Source: Pseudomonas sp. WS 5079 (GTDB lineage: Bacteria; Pseudomonadota; Gammaproteobacteria; Pseudomonadales; Pseudomonadaceae). From it: a stretch of DNA of 64,000 nucleotides. The first letter of the stretch is position 1. Every line of letters starts with the position of its first letter. Under the pieces are notes generated by a model. That model made no database searches. It saw only the letters and a list, made by a program, of their open reading frames with translations, and was not told the DNA's origin. A program made the translations under genes and the position numbers. The stretch is taken from positions 744,001-808,000 of the forward strand of contig NZ_JAAQWN010000001.1 in assembly GCF_012985465.1 (NCBI RefSeq), given 5' to 3'. Positions 45,499-55,200 of this stretch are shown here, piece after piece.

Positions 45499-45527
45499 GG
45501 AGCGGGATTTTGCGCAGATCTCGCTCC
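45499..45527. terminator. Hairpin ending the phzO unit
   Basis: GGAGCGGGAT (45499-45508) and ATCTCGCTCC (45518-45527) pair over 10 positions, one as G.U, with a 9-nt loop TTTGCGCAG. It lies just after the MFS stop, in the gap between two convergent operons. No T-run follows. Confidence 0.5.
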
Positions 45528-45680
45528 AACCGGGGGCGCTGCTTGAAGTATTGCCCCTGCGAAGTTGGGCTAACGCTTGGGCAGGGTAATGCGGTTCGGG
45601 TGGCCTCGGCCACAGCCAAGAGCCATTGCGCGCTGAAAGGAAAGGAGCTCGCCTTGCAGGTGAACACTTGGGTCGGCACT

Positions 45681-46805
45681 TTATGATCGACCACTTTCCC
45701 CCGCCAATGCGGTCTGCTCACAGGCACCCACCTGCGGTACCAGTTGGATATCCACACGCCGATTAACGGTACGTCCGGCCTCGGTCGCATTGCTGGCGAT
45801 AGGCTGTTTGGCCGCCAAGCCCTGCACCGCGAAACAACTGTCGGCGATGTCGCCCATCTGCTGCATCCAGTCGCGCACGGCTGAGGCGCGGGCGTGGGAC
45901 AGGGCCAGGTTTTGTTCCACAGGTCCGGTCGCATCGGTATGCCCTGCGATCACGATCAGCCAGCCCGGTTGGGCTTTGATACCGACCAGGGCATTGATCA
46001 GTACTTTGGTCGAGCCTGGCTTCAGGATTGCGCTTCCGGCATCGAACAGCGACAGGCTGTCCAATCGCACGGGTTCGGGCATGAGGGGTGGACGGTCTTG
46101 ATTTGTCAGCCATGTCTGCCAACCAAGTCCCGCGAGCAAGGCGATAATCAGCATCCCGGCAAACAGCCACAAGGCCAGACGCCGCCTGCGTGGCTCCACG
46201 TCAGGGGGCGGCAGGATCACCACAGGTTTCACCAATGTCGGTGTCATCACTCTAACGGGATCCAGCACTATTTCGCCCGATGCATAGCGCTGTTCAAGGC
46301 GCTGGATAAGGCTGCCCACCTGGTAGCGCAGAGCCTGCAATGTCTGCAGAGGATTCGCCGCCTGAGAAAGTAAACGCGCATGCAAACGTGCCAGCTCGGT
46401 GTCCAGTTGAACCAACGCGGACACACTGTGGGCGGTCATCGCCATGCTGCGCATCAGCGGTTGCAACTGATCGAACAACCACCCCAGCAGGTCCGGACGC
46501 ACCGACGCCATCGGCGGCCACAGGCGTGCCCACTCGCGACTCAGGGCTTCCAGCAACACCACGCCCTGGGTGATGCCCTCCAGCCCATGACGTTGACCGC
46601 GTGCCAAGGTGTAAAAACACGCTGTTTGTAGGTCGGCACCATTTTGTTGGAACAACGCCAGGCAGCTTTGCTCCACCTTGGCCCAGTCCACATCCGGGCA
46701 AGCAGGATGGCTGAGCTTGGCCAATTCCTCACGCAATACCGTAAATTCACTGAAGCCGCGTGGATCACCGCCGACTCGAATACGCATCTCAAACAACGCC
46801 GTCAT
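45681..46805 (-). CDS. T6SS-associated ImpA_N / transmembrane / OmpA-domain protein
   Basis: Protein of 374 residues with three parts: an N-terminal domain related to TssA/VasL ImpA_N proteins (about 10-140: CFYTLARGQRHGLEGITQGVVLLEALSREWARLWPP), one membrane helix (about 205-228: LWLFAGMLIIALLAGLGWQTW) and a C-terminal OmpA peptidoglycan-binding domain (VIAGHTDATGPVEQNLALSHARA, TVNRRVDIQL). It would anchor the T6SS membrane complex to the cell wall. It is the last gene of the minus-strand operon, 23 bp after tssE. The ATG at 46803-46805 follows a GGAAGGGAAG stretch. It is not a full TssL, which must lie elsewhere. Confidence 0.82.
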   Translation of the reverse strand: MTALFEMRIRVGGDPRGFSEFTVLREELAKLSHPACPDVDWAKVEQSCLALFQQNGADLQTACFYTLARGQRHGLEGITQGVVLLEALSREWARLWPPMASVRPDLLGWLFDQLQPLMRSMAMTAHSVSALVQLDTELARLHARLLSQAANPLQTLQALRYQVGSLIQRLEQRYASGEIVLDPVRVMTPTLVKPVVILPPPDVEPRRRRLALWLFAGMLIIALLAGLGWQTWLTNQDRPPLMPEPVRLDSLSLFDAGSAILKPGSTKVLINALVGIKAQPGWLIVIAGHTDATGPVEQNLALSHARASAVRDWMQQMGDIADSCFAVQGLAAKQPIASNATEAGRTVNRRVDIQLVPQVGACEQTALAGESGRS

Positions 46806-46828
46806 TGGGCTTCCCTTCCGTTCTAGGT

Positions 46829-47269
46829 TCAAGGCTTGGTCAGGTAGTGCTGTCGTTTCAAGTGACGCACCAGCACTTTGCCCCCGGGCGCCAGGGTGGT
46901 GCCGAAGCTCATGTGCTGCCCATCTTTGAGTTGCGCGTCCAGGGCATACTCCAGATGCCCCGGCAGCGTCTGGGGCTGCAGTTCGATGGAGACCGCTGCC
47001 AGACGCGGTTCGTACTTGAGCAGGGTGGCGGTCATGGTGCCGATCAAGCCATGGGCCGTGGCGGGCAATCCCTGCAGGATCAGGCCCATGTCCGGCAGCC
47101 CGTAATCGGGCAGATGGCTGAGCGCACCGGCGCGGCTGTTGAGGATCCGCTGCAGGTTGTCCAGCACCGAGAGGGCGTGCTGGTCTTCCTCACTGACCTG
47201 ATGCAGATCCAACTCACCGTCGAAATTTTGCAGCAGCATTTCGTACAGCGAGGGGTTGTACTCGGTCAT
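46829..47269 (-). CDS. tssE: T6SS baseplate protein TssE
   Basis: gp25/TssE-like baseplate wedge protein of 146 residues. Features are SLYEMLLQNF near the N-terminus, SVLDNLQRILNSRAGALSHLPDYGLPDM (the gp25 signature region) and EPRLAAVSIELQP. It helps start sheath polymerisation in the cytoplasm. It starts 3 bp after the tssJ stop and belongs to the same operon. Confidence 0.93.
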   Translation of the reverse strand: MTEYNPSLYEMLLQNFDGELDLHQVSEEDQHALSVLDNLQRILNSRAGALSHLPDYGLPDMGLILQGLPATAHGLIGTMTATLLKYEPRLAAVSIELQPQTLPGHLEYALDAQLKDGQHMSFGTTLAPGGKVLVRHLKRQHYLTKP

Positions 47270-47272
47270 GGT

Positions 47273-47797
47273 TCAGTCCTTTGCCAAGGGCCGCAGGGTC
47301 AAGCGATTATCCCCCAGCTCGATGACCCGAGCCCGATCCGGGTCCAGGTCATCACGGGTCAACGTCAGGCGCCAGGTGTTCAACTGGGTATCAGGGCTGC
47401 GAAACAACGCCACCACCGTGACGAACTGCGCGTCCTTGTCCATCGGCACATTCAACTGCGCGCCTTCCTCGGGCTTCACCACCACCGAGCGTTTGTCCAA
47501 CAACGCGCTCGCCAGCAGTTGATTGTCATCGCCCAGCAGCCCGTCGTAGGTGGCCTGCTCTACCGCCTTGCTGTCGCGCAATTGATACACCCGCACCAGG
47601 GTCGGCACCGACAAGGCGCTCATGTCCGTGGCAGAGGTGTTCAACGCCGCGCGTGCACTGAAATCCAGATGCAGGGTTTTCACCTGCTTGTAGAAGATCG
47701 CCTTGGTAGTGGATGCCGTGCCATCCGCAACGGTCTGGGCCAGACCACACCCGCCGAGAGCCGCGAATATCACCAGACTAAAAACGGTACGCAACAT
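47273..47797 (-). CDS. tssJ: T6SS outer-membrane lipoprotein TssJ
   Basis: Lipoprotein of 174 residues. The signal peptide FSLVIFAALGGC has a LGGC lipobox, so the mature protein is anchored in the outer membrane. The remaining part is a beta-sandwich typical of TssJ (LHLDFSARAALNTSAT, LVRVYQLRD, VVALFRSPDTQLNTWRLTL). It docks the periplasmic end of TssM. Start ATG at 47795-47797; it overlaps tssG by 20 bp. Confidence 0.92.
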   Translation of the reverse strand: MLRTVFSLVIFAALGGCGLAQTVADGTASTTKAIFYKQVKTLHLDFSARAALNTSATDMSALSVPTLVRVYQLRDSKAVEQATYDGLLGDDNQLLASALLDKRSVVVKPEEGAQLNVPMDKDAQFVTVVALFRSPDTQLNTWRLTLTRDDLDPDRARVIELGDNRLTLRPLAKD

Positions 47798-48875
47798 GCT
47801 GTGTTTCCCTATTGTGGGGATTAATCGAAAGGCCTTGGTAGCGGCCCAGGTTGATCGTGAGAGTGTCGTGTTCGGCCACCTGCCAAGCATCGCTTCCCAA
47901 GCCCAGCACCCCGGTCATGCCCAACCGAATAGGGGCTTGCCCCAGCACCGGTGCGGGCAGGCTGTGCACTGGCAATGACAACTGCAGTTTCGCCGTGCAG
48001 CGCCACCCGAGGTACACGCGCAGCAGCACCAGCAGATCGCTGTACAACTCACCACAGGGCAACCAGCCGATGGCTTCCTGCGTGTCTTCTGTGTAGAGCG
48101 TCAGCCGCAGTTGGCTGTTGGCATCAAGGCCAACGCTGCCCAACGGCGTCCCCTGGGACAAGCTCACTGGACGTTGGCGGGAAAGGTTGGCCGGATGTTC
48201 CAACGCAATTTTTTGTGGCCAATGCGGGGTCACCTGCGCCTGGGTGTTGGGCGCCAGTAACTTGACCAGCGCGGTGATGCCCTCGGCATTACGTGTGGGC
48301 AGGCGCATCACACTGAGCAGGGCCAGAAAACGCGAGACCGGCGTGGCGATCTGCTGGGCGGTGCCAGGAATCCCTAAGCCGATCAGCCCCAACAGGCATT
48401 GCGAGGTGGCATCGGTGCCGCCTGCTTCGAAAGTCGCCGGGTAGGAATACTTGCGCCAGATCCGGTAGAACTGGGTGAAGATCCGGTGGTTGAAAATATC
48501 CAGGAAGGCTTCCAACGCTTCATGCCCTTCCCGGCGCTGCGCGATGTCATCCAAAAACACCGTCGGCATCGGCGAGTCGACGCCGTACAACCCGAGCAGA
48601 CGAGTGCGTACTGTCGCCGGCCGTTCCGGATGAGCTACATCGGTTTCAATCGACTTCAACTCGCTGGCTGGAAAGCCCATACCCGGATCAGGCCGAAAGC
48701 GCACCGCATCATCAGCCGGGTGCGCGGTACTGCCCAAAGGCGGATGACCGGGCAGAGCCTGCTCCAGCAACTGGCAAAAGCGGTACAGGTTAGCCTCGGC
48801 TACTTGGTCCTGCAGGGCGTCGAGCAGGCCGCCGGCTTTCAGCCGGGAATACGCTGACTGTGGTTCTCGTTCCAT
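47778..48875 (-). CDS. tssG: T6SS baseplate protein TssG
   Basis: TssG/VasB protein of 365 residues. LYRFCQLLEQALPG near residue 32, VRFRPDPGMGFPASELKSI, LGLYGVDSPMPTVFLDDI and FNHRIFTQFYRIWRKYSYPATF are family hallmarks. With TssF, TssK and TssE it forms the cytoplasmic baseplate. I use the ATG at 48873-48875 (GGAAA 9 nt upstream); a GTG nine bases earlier is less well placed. It overlaps the end of tssF by 37 bp. Confidence 0.93.
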   Translation of the reverse strand: MEREPQSAYSRLKAGGLLDALQDQVAEANLYRFCQLLEQALPGHPPLGSTAHPADDAVRFRPDPGMGFPASELKSIETDVAHPERPATVRTRLLGLYGVDSPMPTVFLDDIAQRREGHEALEAFLDIFNHRIFTQFYRIWRKYSYPATFEAGGTDATSQCLLGLIGLGIPGTAQQIATPVSRFLALLSVMRLPTRNAEGITALVKLLAPNTQAQVTPHWPQKIALEHPANLSRQRPVSLSQGTPLGSVGLDANSQLRLTLYTEDTQEAIGWLPCGELYSDLLVLLRVYLGWRCTAKLQLSLPVHSLPAPVLGQAPIRLGMTGVLGLGSDAWQVAEHDTLTINLGRYQGLSINPHNRETQHVAYRF

Positions 48876-50608
48876 CGCAGGCACTTTCCAGTAGGTTGCA
48901 GGATCAGCGTGAGCTGGGTGTACAGATGAATGTCGGCATACAAGGAGAAGAAGCGGTTGAGCATCTCGCCGAACAGGCTGATGTCGCCCTCCCCCGAAAA
49001 GCCATTGGCATCCAGGGTGATTTCGATATCCACCCCACGCAGCAGAAAGCCTTTCTCGAAACGCTGCACCAGGTGATGTTTGACCTCGCCGATCGCCGCC
49101 AAACGACGGCGATTCAGCTCACTGCCCGTCCAGTCATACAGCGCCAACGTCCCGCGCAGCACCTCGGCATTGTCGAGCATCGGCAGGAAGTTCGATCCCA
49201 GGTGACTGAGCACCCGCCAGTGAAAGCGGTCGCGGTTCGGCGGATAACACGGCAAGGTCGGCGCACACAGATTGCGCACGCGCAAACCGGCCTGGGTGGA
49301 CTGCACCACCGTATCGAGCAAGGTGCTTTGCAGTGCCTTGCGCGGCAACTGGCCGTGGGTGCCGGTCAAGCGCAATGACAGGCTTTCACGCTCGCGCAGG
49401 CGGTCCTTGTCAAAACCCTCGCCGCCGAGGATCAACCAGGTGTCATGCAAACCATTCGCTGCGCGCTTCAGGCGCGTATGGAAGTAGCGTTCTGGGGCAT
49501 CAAAGCGCAGCATGCCGCCCTTGTGACGAAAGCTGGTGAACGGCACGTAGTCCTGGCGCTCGGCGTTCCTCGACGCGGTGACCCGGTCCACCGAATAGAT
49601 CTCCGTATGACCGTCCTGCAATCGCATCGGGCGTAGCAAGTAGTCGGTTTGCAAGGGCGCCAGGGTCAGCGGGTCGGCCTCTAGCGCAAACAGATTGATC
49701 ACCGGTACCGCGTGCAGGCGGATGTGCTCGCTGCTCAAGTCGAAGTTGGCCGGCCAGGGTTCACGCAACACCACTTCAAGTTCGAACCAGGTCGTGCCAG
49801 GCGCAATCTTCAACTGCTCCAGGCCGCACAAGGTCACAAACATGAATTTTTCACGGAAACTGAAATATTCCAACAGCAACTGGTAACCGCTGAAGGCGCT
49901 GTCGCCCTTGGGCCACAGCCGGTCTTCATCGGCAAAGCCCTTGGGCGCAAAATGCGCGGTCAGTGGCTGGCGCTCGGTCTGGCCGGGCCAGCGCACATAC
50001 ATCGCTTGTGCATTCAGGGTCAGCGCCTGATGCAACGCGCTGGCCAGCGGCGTATCGGCATTCAGGTATAGCGGCAAACGGCTGAGGTCGATCAGGCTCC
50101 AGTCGGTCAACGCCCCACAGGCAAAACGCAGGCGCAACACTGAGCGACCATCCATTTCATGACCGCGCCCCACCGATTCCAACGCCAGCGGCCGCAGGGT
50201 CAAGTCCTGGGTGGTGGTGTAACGGCAACGGGTGCGTTGCGGGCCGATCGGTTGCGACAGCACCTCAAACCCCTGAGTGATCAACTCGCTACGTTTCATC
50301 TGCGTCAGTTCAGGCACCAGTTCAACCACCGACAGCGATGGAATGGTGCGCAGGTAATGCGGCCACAGCAGGCTGACCAGGCCTTCGGTCAGTTCCGGCA
50401 GGTCGTCGTCGAGTTTTTCGCGCAAGCGGCCCATCAAGAATGCGAAGCCCTCGAACAGGCGCTCCACATAGGGATCCTGCGCTCCCGGTTTGTCCAGATT
50501 GAGCTGCGCCGCCCGATCCGGGAACGCGTCCGCGAACTCCTTGCCGGCCTCGCGCAGGTAGCGCATTTCGGCATCGAAGTAGCGCAGTGTCAGATTGTCC
50601 ATGTTCAC
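48839..50608 (-). CDS. tssF: T6SS baseplate protein TssF
   Basis: TssF/VasA protein of 589 residues. The N-terminus (LRYFDAEMRYLREAGKEFADAFPDRAAQL) and DPYVERLFEGFAFLMGRLREKLDDDLPEL are characteristic. The start is uncertain: GTG at 50606-50608 has AGGA at 8-nt spacing, while ATG at 50600-50602 is 14 nt from it. The gene is 24 bp after tssA and overlaps tssG. Role: baseplate wedge with TssG. Confidence 0.94.
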   Translation of the reverse strand: MNMDNLTLRYFDAEMRYLREAGKEFADAFPDRAAQLNLDKPGAQDPYVERLFEGFAFLMGRLREKLDDDLPELTEGLVSLLWPHYLRTIPSLSVVELVPELTQMKRSELITQGFEVLSQPIGPQRTRCRYTTTQDLTLRPLALESVGRGHEMDGRSVLRLRFACGALTDWSLIDLSRLPLYLNADTPLASALHQALTLNAQAMYVRWPGQTERQPLTAHFAPKGFADEDRLWPKGDSAFSGYQLLLEYFSFREKFMFVTLCGLEQLKIAPGTTWFELEVVLREPWPANFDLSSEHIRLHAVPVINLFALEADPLTLAPLQTDYLLRPMRLQDGHTEIYSVDRVTASRNAERQDYVPFTSFRHKGGMLRFDAPERYFHTRLKRAANGLHDTWLILGGEGFDKDRLRERESLSLRLTGTHGQLPRKALQSTLLDTVVQSTQAGLRVRNLCAPTLPCYPPNRDRFHWRVLSHLGSNFLPMLDNAEVLRGTLALYDWTGSELNRRRLAAIGEVKHHLVQRFEKGFLLRGVDIEITLDANGFSGEGDISLFGEMLNRFFSLYADIHLYTQLTLILQPTGKCLRWNENHSQRIPG

Positions 50609-50632
50609 AGAAAGAATCCTGATGTAGGAGGG

Positions 50633-52210
50633 TTAGCCGCAAAGCACTGCGGCGCGTACCGGATCGATGGCTACCAACGCCGCCAGCAAAGCTTCCATGC
50701 GCCGCGCCAGGTTGGGTTTGTCGGCGTCATTGCGCTGGGCTTTCACCCGCAGCAGTTTGAGCAGCCGCGCTTTGACCTCGAAATTCAGCTCGGGCTCCCA
50801 CTCGGCCAAGGCGTGACGTTGCGCCGTGGCGTCCAGTTCGGCCAACAGATGGATGGCCAGGTCGCTCTTGCTGTACTGCTCGGCCACCCGCGCCATCAAC
50901 AGGCGCAGCAACCAGCGTTGGCGCCCGGTGTGGATACCGGGGCGTGCGGCCAGCCAGGCCAGCGCCTGATCCACGCCGTCGCTGTCAGCCTGGGCCACGG
51001 CCTCGCGTTCCAGGGACAGGATGTCGGTATCGCCAGTGGTCGGTGCCGCCGAGGGTACGGGCAACCATTGCTGGGGCTGGTTGCCGCTGACGTGCTGGGC
51101 GATCCACTCGCGGGTGGTCTCATCGGCGAAGGGGCTACCGTCGCTCCAGCACAGCACCTCCAGACCCGGCAGGCGCTCAAGGAACATGCCCAGGTCACGC
51201 TTGGCGATATCGGCCCAGCGATCCTGCGGCGCGGGTTGTTTGCTCAGGGCCTGATACAAGAACCACTGCAGGTCCAGCCAGAAATGGTTCACGCCCTCGG
51301 CATAGATCCGCTCGACCTGCTCGATCAACTCCGACCAGTTCTGTTGCAGGTACAAACGTTTGAGCTGTGCCCGGTATTCACCGCGCGGCGGCGCCAAACG
51401 CGTGTTACCGTTAGCCTCCTGAGGGGGTGTCTGATGCACGGTGTCCCAACGCAAGCTCTTCATCAACCGATGAGCCGCCAGCCAACCCAGAGGCTGCTCA
51501 CGCAGGTAGCCCGCCAATGCCCGACCGCTGTCCAATAGATCACGCCCGGACTTGATCTGCGGCGCTGGCGCATGCGCGGTTGACTCATGGCTGGCGGTGT
51601 TCTGCGGCACCAGCGCGTCCATGCCGCCGGACTGCGCCAGCCTCGCGGACAAGGCGGCATACAATGGCGCCAAATCAGGGCGCTGCTCCTGCGGCCACAG
51701 ATTCAGTCCGCGCTCCAGCCAGGCCAGTGCTGCGGCAGTACGTTCGGCCTCGGCCTTGACCACTTCCGGGTACAGCGACAGCGTGTCGAGCACCTTGCCA
51801 CCGGCCAACCATTCCAGGGCCATCTTGCGGCTGTTGGGGCGGATGGGCAGCACCGCGTCGGCAAAGCGTTCTACCAACGCCGCCAGCAGACTGAGACCAT
51901 CGGCCAAGCCGACTTCGCCGTCCTTGTGCAAGCGTGCCCACAGGTAATAGGTGGCAACGCGCAGGTCCTTGCAGCTGTGGGTCAACAGCTTCTGCGCCAG
52001 TTGGGCGACCTGCTCGGCATCGGCGCCCGAGAGCTTGTTGACCTCTTCGCGCATGCGCTGGAAGTCATCGTCGTAGCCGGGGTCTTCGCCGACGGGGGAG
52101 TCGGTGCTGATGGGCTGCAACCAGGGTTGCCATTGGGTGGCCTGTTCGCGGGCGACGGACAACGCGTCGCGCTCGCCGAGGCAGCGGGCGATTAAGGTGC
52201 GTAGGCTCAT
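50633..52210 (-). CDS. tssA: T6SS cap protein TssA (ImpA_N / VasJ type)
   Basis: TssA protein of 525 residues. The conserved ImpA_N domain covers about 25-150 (PISTDSPVGEDPGYDDDFQRMREEVNKL; DLRVATYYLWARLHKDG; LSLLAALVERFADAVLP). The C-terminal part is helical and probably mediates ring assembly. TssA directs assembly of the baseplate and tail tube/sheath. Its ATG overlaps the tssM stop (ATGA at 52207-52210). The operon also encodes a second ImpA_N protein at 45681-46805. Confidence 0.92.
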   Translation of the reverse strand: MSLRTLIARCLGERDALSVAREQATQWQPWLQPISTDSPVGEDPGYDDDFQRMREEVNKLSGADAEQVAQLAQKLLTHSCKDLRVATYYLWARLHKDGEVGLADGLSLLAALVERFADAVLPIRPNSRKMALEWLAGGKVLDTLSLYPEVVKAEAERTAAALAWLERGLNLWPQEQRPDLAPLYAALSARLAQSGGMDALVPQNTASHESTAHAPAPQIKSGRDLLDSGRALAGYLREQPLGWLAAHRLMKSLRWDTVHQTPPQEANGNTRLAPPRGEYRAQLKRLYLQQNWSELIEQVERIYAEGVNHFWLDLQWFLYQALSKQPAPQDRWADIAKRDLGMFLERLPGLEVLCWSDGSPFADETTREWIAQHVSGNQPQQWLPVPSAAPTTGDTDILSLEREAVAQADSDGVDQALAWLAARPGIHTGRQRWLLRLLMARVAEQYSKSDLAIHLLAELDATAQRHALAEWEPELNFEVKARLLKLLRVKAQRNDADKPNLARRMEALLAALVAIDPVRAAVLCG

Positions 52211-55200
52211 GGGAAACTCCCGTTTTGCGCATAAGGCGTTTCGGCGGCGTTCTCGCTGAGAAATATCTGCCGGGGCAACTTGAAGCCCCTTAATTTGAGC
52301 AGGGCCAGCGGCCCGGCATCCAGCTCAGTGCGCAGGTGCCAGATCAGGTTCAAACCATCGGGCGCTTTGAGTACCATGCGGTAGCGACTGTCACCGTCGT
52401 CCAACGGCGTGACCTTGGCTTTTTCCAACAAGCGGATCAGGCCCCAGGTGCCGGGGTAATCGCCGAACAACCGCTCGCCGGCCAGCAGACTGGTCCAGCT
52501 CAGGCTGACGCCGGGATAGTCACTACGCCCCGGCCAGTTGAACCGTTGCCAACTCTCCTTCTGGTTGAAATACTGGTGCTTGTCGCCGTTTAGGATGAAG
52601 GTGGTTTGCACCACATCGCGCACGGGCTTGCCTTGCAGTTCAAAGCTCAGCCCCATGCCCCCATCGGTGTAGAGCACATCGGCCAGGTCGCTGAGCTGGT
52701 TGATGGCGGTCAGAAATTGCGGGTTGAAGCGCAGCCCTTGGCTATGGCGCGGATCAGCCACCCACCGGCTACCCTCCTTGCGCAACACGCCGCTCAATTG
52801 CCGCTGCAAAAACTGCTCGATGCGGCCGGAGTCTGCGCGGATCATCTGGCCCAGCATCGGTAAGGACGCATCGCTGGCAGTGGCTGTAAACGGGTAGCGG
52901 CTGGCGAAAGCATCGTCCCAATGGCTGACGATCGAGCGTTGCCACTGGCTGTTGATCCCTGCCGCCGACGGTTGCAGGACGCGTTGCCAGGCATGCTCCA
53001 GCGGCTGCACGAATAGCGTTTGCGCCGCCCCGCCCCACTCTGCCCCCAGGCTGGCGGCCATCAGGCTGCCGTAGGATTGGGTGTCGGTCAGGTCGATGCT
53101 TTTACCTTGAAACACGGTTTGCGCCAGTGCCTGGGTCATTTCCAGCGGATCGGCCGCCGTGCTGACTTGCTGCAACTTGAGGCGTACCCGTGTTACCCGC
53201 GTGAGGAATGCCTGGAGGCTCAAGCCATCCGTGCTGTTCTTGCCTTCGGGGCCTTTGCCCAACAGCGCCAGCAATGGGCCAAAGGTTGCGTCCAAGGGAC
53301 TGCTGGGTAGGTGGGCCAGTTGGTCAATCAGCGGCGCCTTGTCCTGCCCAATCAGCTTTTGCGCGGACTTCATGAGCGAGTCGGCCAGCGCCTGGGTTCG
53401 GGTGCCGGCCTGACCGTGATAGGCCACGGTATTCATCAGCGCAATCAGTGGGGATTGGCGCACGTCGCTCATCAGCGTCAATTGGTCAATCACTTCGACG
53501 AGGCTCCCGGCCTGCTGCCAACGCAGGCTATTGAGCAGATCCAGCCAGGCACTGGCGTAGTCCTGGAAGTACCGTTCGGTGAGCCGCTCACGGAGCTGGT
53601 CCGGGCTCAAGCGGGTGTCGATGTCGGTGGGTTTGTCGCTGAGTACCCAGTCGATTTCCTCGCGGCGGGCCTCGGCGATCTCGTCGATGGCTTGGCGCAC
53701 CTGGCCCTCCCAGGCCTGGCGGGTGAATACACCCGGCACGCTGGCATCGGTGGAGAACAGGGCCAGGCTATCGGTGTCACCCACCAGTTGGTGAAGGCCC
53801 AGGCCCGGGTAGTGATTGGCGGCATCATCGAGCAGTTGTTGGTACAGGCTGGCCTCGGCATTGCGTTGGCCTAATTGGCCGAGCAGTACCTGCCGGACTT
53901 GCGCGACCAGCCTGGGGTCGGCCTGGATGCGCCAGCCAGGGTTCGCGGCCAGGTGTTCGCCATAGAACCGCCACAGGTTGGGCGCCAGGCTTTGCCAAAG
54001 CCCTGGTGATATGCCTGTGCGTGTAGGCTCAACGTCGCTCAGGGTTGTGACCAGGAGGCTGGCATCGGCTTTTTCCGGGCGCGCCATCATCAAATAGGCT
54101 TTGAGCTGGGCGTAGGCATCGCGGGCACGTTCAGCACGTTCAGGGCTGTCCGGGGCCAGCCTGACCAGCGCGTTGAGCTGTTGGCGCAACGTAGCGGCGG
54201 CCGGGTCGCGGATCAGGCGGTTGTTGGCCTCCACATAACGTGGCCACAGCGTTTCAAGCAGTGCTTGATTTTGGTTCAAGCCAAAGCGTTGGTACCACGG
54301 AGCGCCGCCCTGGACGCGATCATCCAGGCGTGCCAGCTCGCGGACCAGTTCGTTGAGGGCCTGGAGTTGTTCGTCACCTGGCGAGGAGTGTTGCAGGGCA
54401 GTCAGTGAGCTGTGTATCTGGGCGATCTGCGCGCGGTTGCTGACGAAAGACAGCAGCAGACCCGCTCCCCATAGCACGGCCAATCCCAAGGCCAGCGCAT
54501 AGGTGATCCGGTGTGCGCTCCAGCCCAATCGACGGCCACTGGCCGCTTTATCGTTGAGAACGCCTTGCCAGGCCGTATTCACCGGCCAAAAGTGTTCAAG
54601 CGTGCTCTCAACAGGCGGCACCGGCAGACTGAACCATAGGCCGCGTAACGGTACACCGCGGGAAAACGCGCCCATTAGCGGCGTTAGTACCTGGCGCCAT
54701 CGGGCAATGCCCTCGGCCTGTAAATCGCGGGACAGCCGCAGGAGGAAGTCATGGGTCACGGCATCGTGCATTTGCGCAAGGCCCGCACGGCGCAAGGGGT
54801 CGAGCAAACTATCCAGACTGTTTTCTAAAACCAAGGGAGTGACACGTGATGGCAGCAGGCAGCCCACGGGCTGGCTATCGCGCTCCTCCTGAGACCATGC
54901 ACTGTCGCCGATCTGCCACAGGTGCAGCGGCAACTGCCAACGCAACGCACGGGCCAGGGTTTGCAGGCGACGGGCACCGGCGCTCATCGCGGCGGCATCG
55001 GTGCATTGGTCTTTGCTCAATGCCCAGACCACCCCATTGAGCGCACGCCTGCGGCACAGGCCGCGCCACTGCAAAAGCAACGCGTCTTGCGGTTTACCTT
55101 GGATGCTACCGGCCCACAGCAGCACGGTGTTTTGCCCTTCCAGCCAACGCTGCTCGCTCAACCCTGGGGCAATCGCCTCAATCTGCTCAGGCTCACCGAC

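Noticed and set aside
45493..45680. REP/REPIN-type repeats in the gap before the T6SS operon
   Set aside because: The hairpin at 45499-45527 does not resemble the GAGGGAGCTTGCTCCC-type Pseudomonas REP core and I found no other copy in the window.
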